From the NCBI RefSeq assembly GCF_000226565.1, contig NC_016041.1, positions 2,046,001 through 2,110,000 of the forward strand: a DNA stretch of 64,000 nt, given 5' to 3'. The notes beneath the pieces were generated by a model, which did no database searches, had not been told where the DNA came from, and worked only from the letters and a program-made list of their open reading frames with translations. The position numbers and the translations under genes are program-made. Shown in pieces: positions 61,326-64,000 of the stretch. Positions within the stretch are counted from its first letter, which is position 1, and every line of letters starts with the position of its first letter. This stretch comes from Glaciecola nitratireducens FR1064. GTDB lineage: Bacteria; Pseudomonadota; Gammaproteobacteria; Enterobacterales; Alteromonadaceae.

Positions 61326-62102
61326 ATGTGTATCTTGTTTATTGCAATTAATCAGCACCCCAAATTTCCGCTAATCATTGCGGCAAATCGTGATGAATTT
61401 CACGTTCGCCCAACCACTAATTCAGCGTTTTGGAATAATCAGACAGACATTTTAGCTGGCCGAGACGAAGAAGCCGGCGGCACATGGATGGGGGTTAATA
61501 AAAACGGCAGTATTGCCGCGCTAACAAATATTCGGGCCCCAGACAAAGACATTCCTAATCCTGTTACGCGCGGCGAGTTAGTGATTAATTTTTTAAAGGG
61601 CTCTAGCAAGCAACAAAAGAAATATGCTAAGACCTTAGCTGATTCGAAAGCACAATATAATGGTTATAATCTATTGTTTGGAACGCTGGAACAACTGTAT
61701 GTTTATAATAACCATGAGGACACTTGTGTACAATTGGAGGATGGCGTTTTCGGCCTTTCGAATGCGTCACTTAACAGTCCATGGCCAAAAATATCGACTG
61801 GACGTGATGCTTTAGCAAAGTATTGCCAGCATGCTGATGTATTAGACACGGAACACCTTTTTGAACTCCTTCGTAACAACAAGCCCGCAGAAGATAGTAT
61901 GCTTCCGAAGACTGGCGTTCCTATAGAATGGGAACGACGTCTGTCGTCAATATTTATTCAAAGTCCTGAATACGGCACTCGCTCATCAACCGTATTATTG
62001 GTCGATCATCATCAACAAGTTGTTTGGGAAGAGAGAACCTTCAATGCTCAAGCAGAACAAACCTCAGTCCAACACTTTGAGTTCGATATAAAGAAAGCGT
62101 AA
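61326..62102 (+). CDS. NRDE-family protein (TANGO2 homologue)
   Basis: A 258-residue protein of the Ntn-fold NRDE family. It begins MCILFIAINQHPKFPLIIAANRDEF, with Cys2 as the predicted N-terminal nucleophile after Met removal and the name-giving NRDE at 21-24. FWNNQTDILAGRDEEAGGTWMGVNKNG and FLTNIRAP-like ALTNIRAPD follow, and RSSTVLLVDHH near the end. Eukaryotic TANGO2 is linked to lipid or haem handling, but the bacterial role is unknown. ATG at 61326. It precedes the aminotransferase gene by 82 bp in the same direction. Confidence 0.9.
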   Translation: MCILFIAINQHPKFPLIIAANRDEFHVRPTTNSAFWNNQTDILAGRDEEAGGTWMGVNKNGSIAALTNIRAPDKDIPNPVTRGELVINFLKGSSKQQKKYAKTLADSKAQYNGYNLLFGTLEQLYVYNNHEDTCVQLEDGVFGLSNASLNSPWPKISTGRDALAKYCQHADVLDTEHLFELLRNNKPAEDSMLPKTGVPIEWERRLSSIFIQSPEYGTRSSTVLLVDHHQQVVWEERTFNAQAEQTSVQHFEFDIKKA

Positions 62103-62184
62103 TTTAGCTCGAAAATTAGGATAGAACTGGCATAATATGAACATTGAAAAAATGCCACCATTAACTCATCTTTAAGGAACAATC

Positions 62185-63375
62185 GTGTTTGAAAATTTGC
62201 CCGCTTTAGCGTCCGACCCCATTCTAGGTTTATCTATAGACTTCAAAAAAGACACCAACCCAGCAAAGATTGATCTTGGCGTTGGTGTATATAAAGATGA
62301 GCAAGGTAATACGCCAATTTTGAAGTCCGTTGTTGCAGCACAAAAGCAATTAATGGAAACCGAAACTTCAAAGGTGTATATCACTCCCCAAGGCGTTCAA
62401 GGTTTTATTGACGGCATGCTTGACCTCATTTTAGGTAAAGGCAGCCAGGTTTTATTAGCAAATCGAGTTGCCGCTGTTCAGGCGCCCGGCGGTTGTGGTG
62501 CACTGCGCATATTGGCTGAGTTGCTAAAACGCTGTAATTCTGACACTAAAGTTTGGGTAAGTGATCCAACATGGGCTAACCATATTCCACTTATCGGTAA
62601 TGCTGGTCTTGAAATAGCGACTTACCCCTACTTCGACAAAGCAACAGCGAGTATCAAATTTGACGAAATGATGGACTGTTTGGCACAGGTCAAAAAAGGC
62701 GACGTCGTTTTGTTGCACGGTTGCTGTCACAACCCAACAGGCGCAGATTTAACTAAAGAGCAATGGCAAGCTGTTGCAAAGTTAGCAAACAAAGTCGGTT
62801 TTTTACCGTTTATTGATATTGCTTACCAAGGTTTTGGTGAAGGTTTAGAAGAAGATGCCTATGGTGTTCGTTTAATGGCTGAAAGCGTGCCAGAAATGAT
62901 CATCGCCGCGTCGTGTAGCAAAAACTTTGGTTTATATCGTGAGCGCGTTGGATTAGCTGCGCTAATCACTCATGATTCAGCGAATCGCGATATTGTTCAG
63001 TCTCAAATTCAATCTGTTGCACGCGGAATTTATTCAATGCCGCCATCATACGGCGGGGCTTTAGTCGACATTATATTGGCAAATGACGATCTAAATTCAT
63101 TGTGGCAGCGTGAAGTCACTGAAATGCGTGAACGCATGATCCAGCTTCGTAAACTACTCGTTGATAATCTTGCTGCACAAGGCGCATCAAAAGACTTTAG
63201 TTTTATAAACCAACAAAAAGGGATGTTCTCTTTCCTTTGCATTTCGCCCGAACAGGTGCGAAAGTTGCGCGATGAAAGCAGCGTTTACTTTGTGGACTCT
63301 AGTCGCGTAAATATTGCTGGTATAAATACTAAGAACGTCGAAGTATTAGCTGCTGCCATAGCTGGTGTGCTGTAA
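62185..63375 (+). CDS. tyrB: Aromatic amino acid / aspartate aminotransferase
   Basis: A 396-residue PLP aminotransferase of subgroup I-alpha. Seen: NPAKIDLGVGVYKDEQG, SDPTWANHIPL, CHNPTGADLTKEQW, the PLP-pyridine Asp211 in FIDIAYQGFG, and the Schiff-base Lys246 in SCSKNFGLYRERVG. Length equals E. coli AspC and TyrB (396-397). Sequence alone does not separate the two; the symbol is tentative. It transfers amino groups between aspartate or aromatic amino acids and 2-oxoglutarate. The start is GTG at 62185, with AAGGAAC upstream. A strong terminator follows. Confidence 0.9.
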   Translation: MFENLPALASDPILGLSIDFKKDTNPAKIDLGVGVYKDEQGNTPILKSVVAAQKQLMETETSKVYITPQGVQGFIDGMLDLILGKGSQVLLANRVAAVQAPGGCGALRILAELLKRCNSDTKVWVSDPTWANHIPLIGNAGLEIATYPYFDKATASIKFDEMMDCLAQVKKGDVVLLHGCCHNPTGADLTKEQWQAVAKLANKVGFLPFIDIAYQGFGEGLEEDAYGVRLMAESVPEMIIAASCSKNFGLYRERVGLAALITHDSANRDIVQSQIQSVARGIYSMPPSYGGALVDIILANDDLNSLWQREVTEMRERMIQLRKLLVDNLAAQGASKDFSFINQQKGMFSFLCISPEQVRKLRDESSVYFVDSSRVNIAGINTKNVEVLAAAIAGVL

Positions 63376-63422
63376 GTTATAAAAAGAGCTGGGTTTATTT
63401 AATAACTTACAAAAACAATACA

Positions 63423-63460
63423 AAAAGCCCGCCATGACTTTGCAGTCATGGCGGGCTTTT
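63423..63460. terminator. Bidirectional intrinsic terminator between tyrB and yaiI
   Basis: A 17-bp perfect stem AAAAGCCCGCCATGACT/AGTCATGGCGGGCTTTT with loop TTGC. T-runs on both strands allow it to serve both convergent genes. Confidence 0.93.
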
Positions 63461-63478
63461 AAATAAGTTCAATAGTGA

Positions 63479-63922
63479 TTATCGTGCGGCGAGAAGTCTG
63501 TCTATTTGATTCGCAAAGTTCATTTTATCTTTCGCAGAAAATGCCTTTGGGCCACCTGTTCTCTCGCCACTGGCGCGAATTTGGTCCATAAAATCACGCA
63601 TGGTAAGCGTCGCTTTGATGGTTGCTTTGTCGTAAGCCTCACCGCGAAAATTCACCGCTAAACCATCTTTTGCGAGTATTTCAGCTGCAAGCGGAATGTC
63701 GCCTGTGATAACCAGATCCTTGGCACTACAGCGCTTTACAATCTCATCATCGGCAACATCAAACCCAGAGCTCACTTGCAGCGAGGTAATATGTGCATTA
63801 GGTGGAACTGAAATAGGCTGATTTGCCACAAAAGTGAGTGGCACCATTGTTCTCTGAGAGGCCTTTATCAGCAATTCTCGAATAACGGTAGGACACGCAT
63901 CTGCGTCAACCCAAATTTGCAT
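63479..63922 (-). CDS. yaiI: YaiI/YqxD-family protein (DUF188)
   Basis: A 147-residue protein of the PIN-like DUF188 family, found across bacteria. It starts MQIWVDADACPTVIRELLIKAS, with the acidic cluster DADAC that in PIN nucleases binds metal, and continues VADDEIVKRCSAKDLVITGDIPLA and NFRGEAYD. A nuclease role is suggested by fold only; function is not established. Its ATG overlaps the stop of the next minus-strand gene by one base (TAATG at 63920-63924). Confidence 0.93.
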   Translation of the reverse strand: MQIWVDADACPTVIRELLIKASQRTMVPLTFVANQPISVPPNAHITSLQVSSGFDVADDEIVKRCSAKDLVITGDIPLAAEILAKDGLAVNFRGEAYDKATIKATLTMRDFMDQIRASGERTGGPKAFSAKDKMNFANQIDRLLAAR

Positions 63923-64000
63923 TAAGCCAGCATCCCACCATCAACATTAATACACGCACCTGTTGTGTAACTAGATGCATCAGACACTAAATACAATACT
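63922..64000 (-). CDS. Short-chain dehydrogenase/reductase, C-terminal end only
   Basis: The minus strand encodes 25 codons and a stop: VLYLVSDASSYTTGACINVD, then GGMLA. This is the C-terminal signature of classical SDR oxidoreductases (SDASSYxTGxxINVDGG). The catalytic and cofactor motifs lie to the right of the window, so substrate and cofactor cannot be judged. It is the upstream partner of yaiI, joined by a TAATG overlap. Confidence 0.85.
   Translation of the reverse strand, partial: VLYLVSDASSYTTGACINVDGGMLA

Noticed and set aside
1-64000. CRISPR arrays, prophage, transposase, integrase, tRNA or rRNA genes
   Set aside because: No regularly spaced repeats, no recognisable mobile-element proteins and no tRNA-like cloverleaf or rRNA segments were seen in any intergenic stretch.

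Overview
The window reads as a chromosome segment of a marine gammaproteobacterium in or near the Alteromonadales (Alteromonas/Glaciecola-like). The evidence is moderate-to-low G+C, the gene order pyrD-rlmKL-uup ... rmf-fabA shared in outline with enterobacteria, the proQ-prc pair, a 180-kDa-type NAD glutamate dehydrogenase, a GlyGly-CTERM/rhombosortase pair, and many Na+-linked transporters and exported peptidases. No rRNA, tRNA, CRISPR array, insertion sequence, integrase or phage gene was found. This is mostly core chromosome, with some accessory blocks.

Layout. (a) 1-5249: a light-response and DNA-repair block with four photolyase/cryptochrome-superfamily genes: a partial DPRP/FeS-type, a class I CPD photolyase, a Cry-DASH, and a divergent fourth member whose flavin pocket is altered. 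They are arranged divergently around a 158-bp promoter region. (b) 5270-8492: a small RHH-like protein, fabA behind a clear FabR-type operator, rmf, and a DUF3466 protein with a GlyGly-CTERM-like tail. (c) 8507-18845: uup, a glutaredoxin-like protein, rlmKL, pyrD (one transcription unit ending with DUF3466), then gdhB. (d) 19108-25982: a four-gene envelope operon, DUF1302 barrel - DUF1329 - YCF48-like - RND/MMPL permease, with an intrinsic terminator inside it. (e) 26448-31936: NSS Na+-symporter - NhaC antiporter - PepN. (f) 32036-35562: msrC-type GAF protein, a small acidic protein, proQ, prc. (g) 35820-41962: a SpmA/SpmB-like membrane protein, an orphan structured-RNA candidate, a gamma-carbonic anhydrase, tesB, and a protein kinase translationally coupled to rlmJ. 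(h) 42062-45939: branched-chain 2-oxoacid dehydrogenase E1alpha/E1beta/E2. (i) 46381-50600: a MATE pump, rluF, and a CoxE-like VWA protein with a MoxR ATPase. (j) 50859-64000: cysK, a small lipoprotein, ggt, an enoyl-CoA hydratase, rhombosortase, a methyltransferase, an S9 peptidase, glutathione peroxidase, a PLP Cys/Met enzyme, NRDE/TANGO2, an aromatic aminotransferase, YaiI, and the 3' end of an SDR.

How the genes work together. Several blocks fit a peptide- and amino-acid-using heterotroph: PepN, the S9 peptidase, GGT, the NSS symporter with NhaC, NAD-GDH, the aminotransferase, the branched-chain oxoacid dehydrogenase and the enoyl-CoA hydratase form a plausible route from peptides to central metabolism. 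The photolyase set fits sunlit surface water. The least understood units are the DUF1302/DUF1329/YCF48/RND operon (a possible envelope export machine for a hydrophobic cargo), the fourth photolyase, the kinase coupled to rlmJ, and the plus-strand RNA candidate near 37.47-37.63 kb. All functional assignments come from reading motifs and recalled families; no searches were run.
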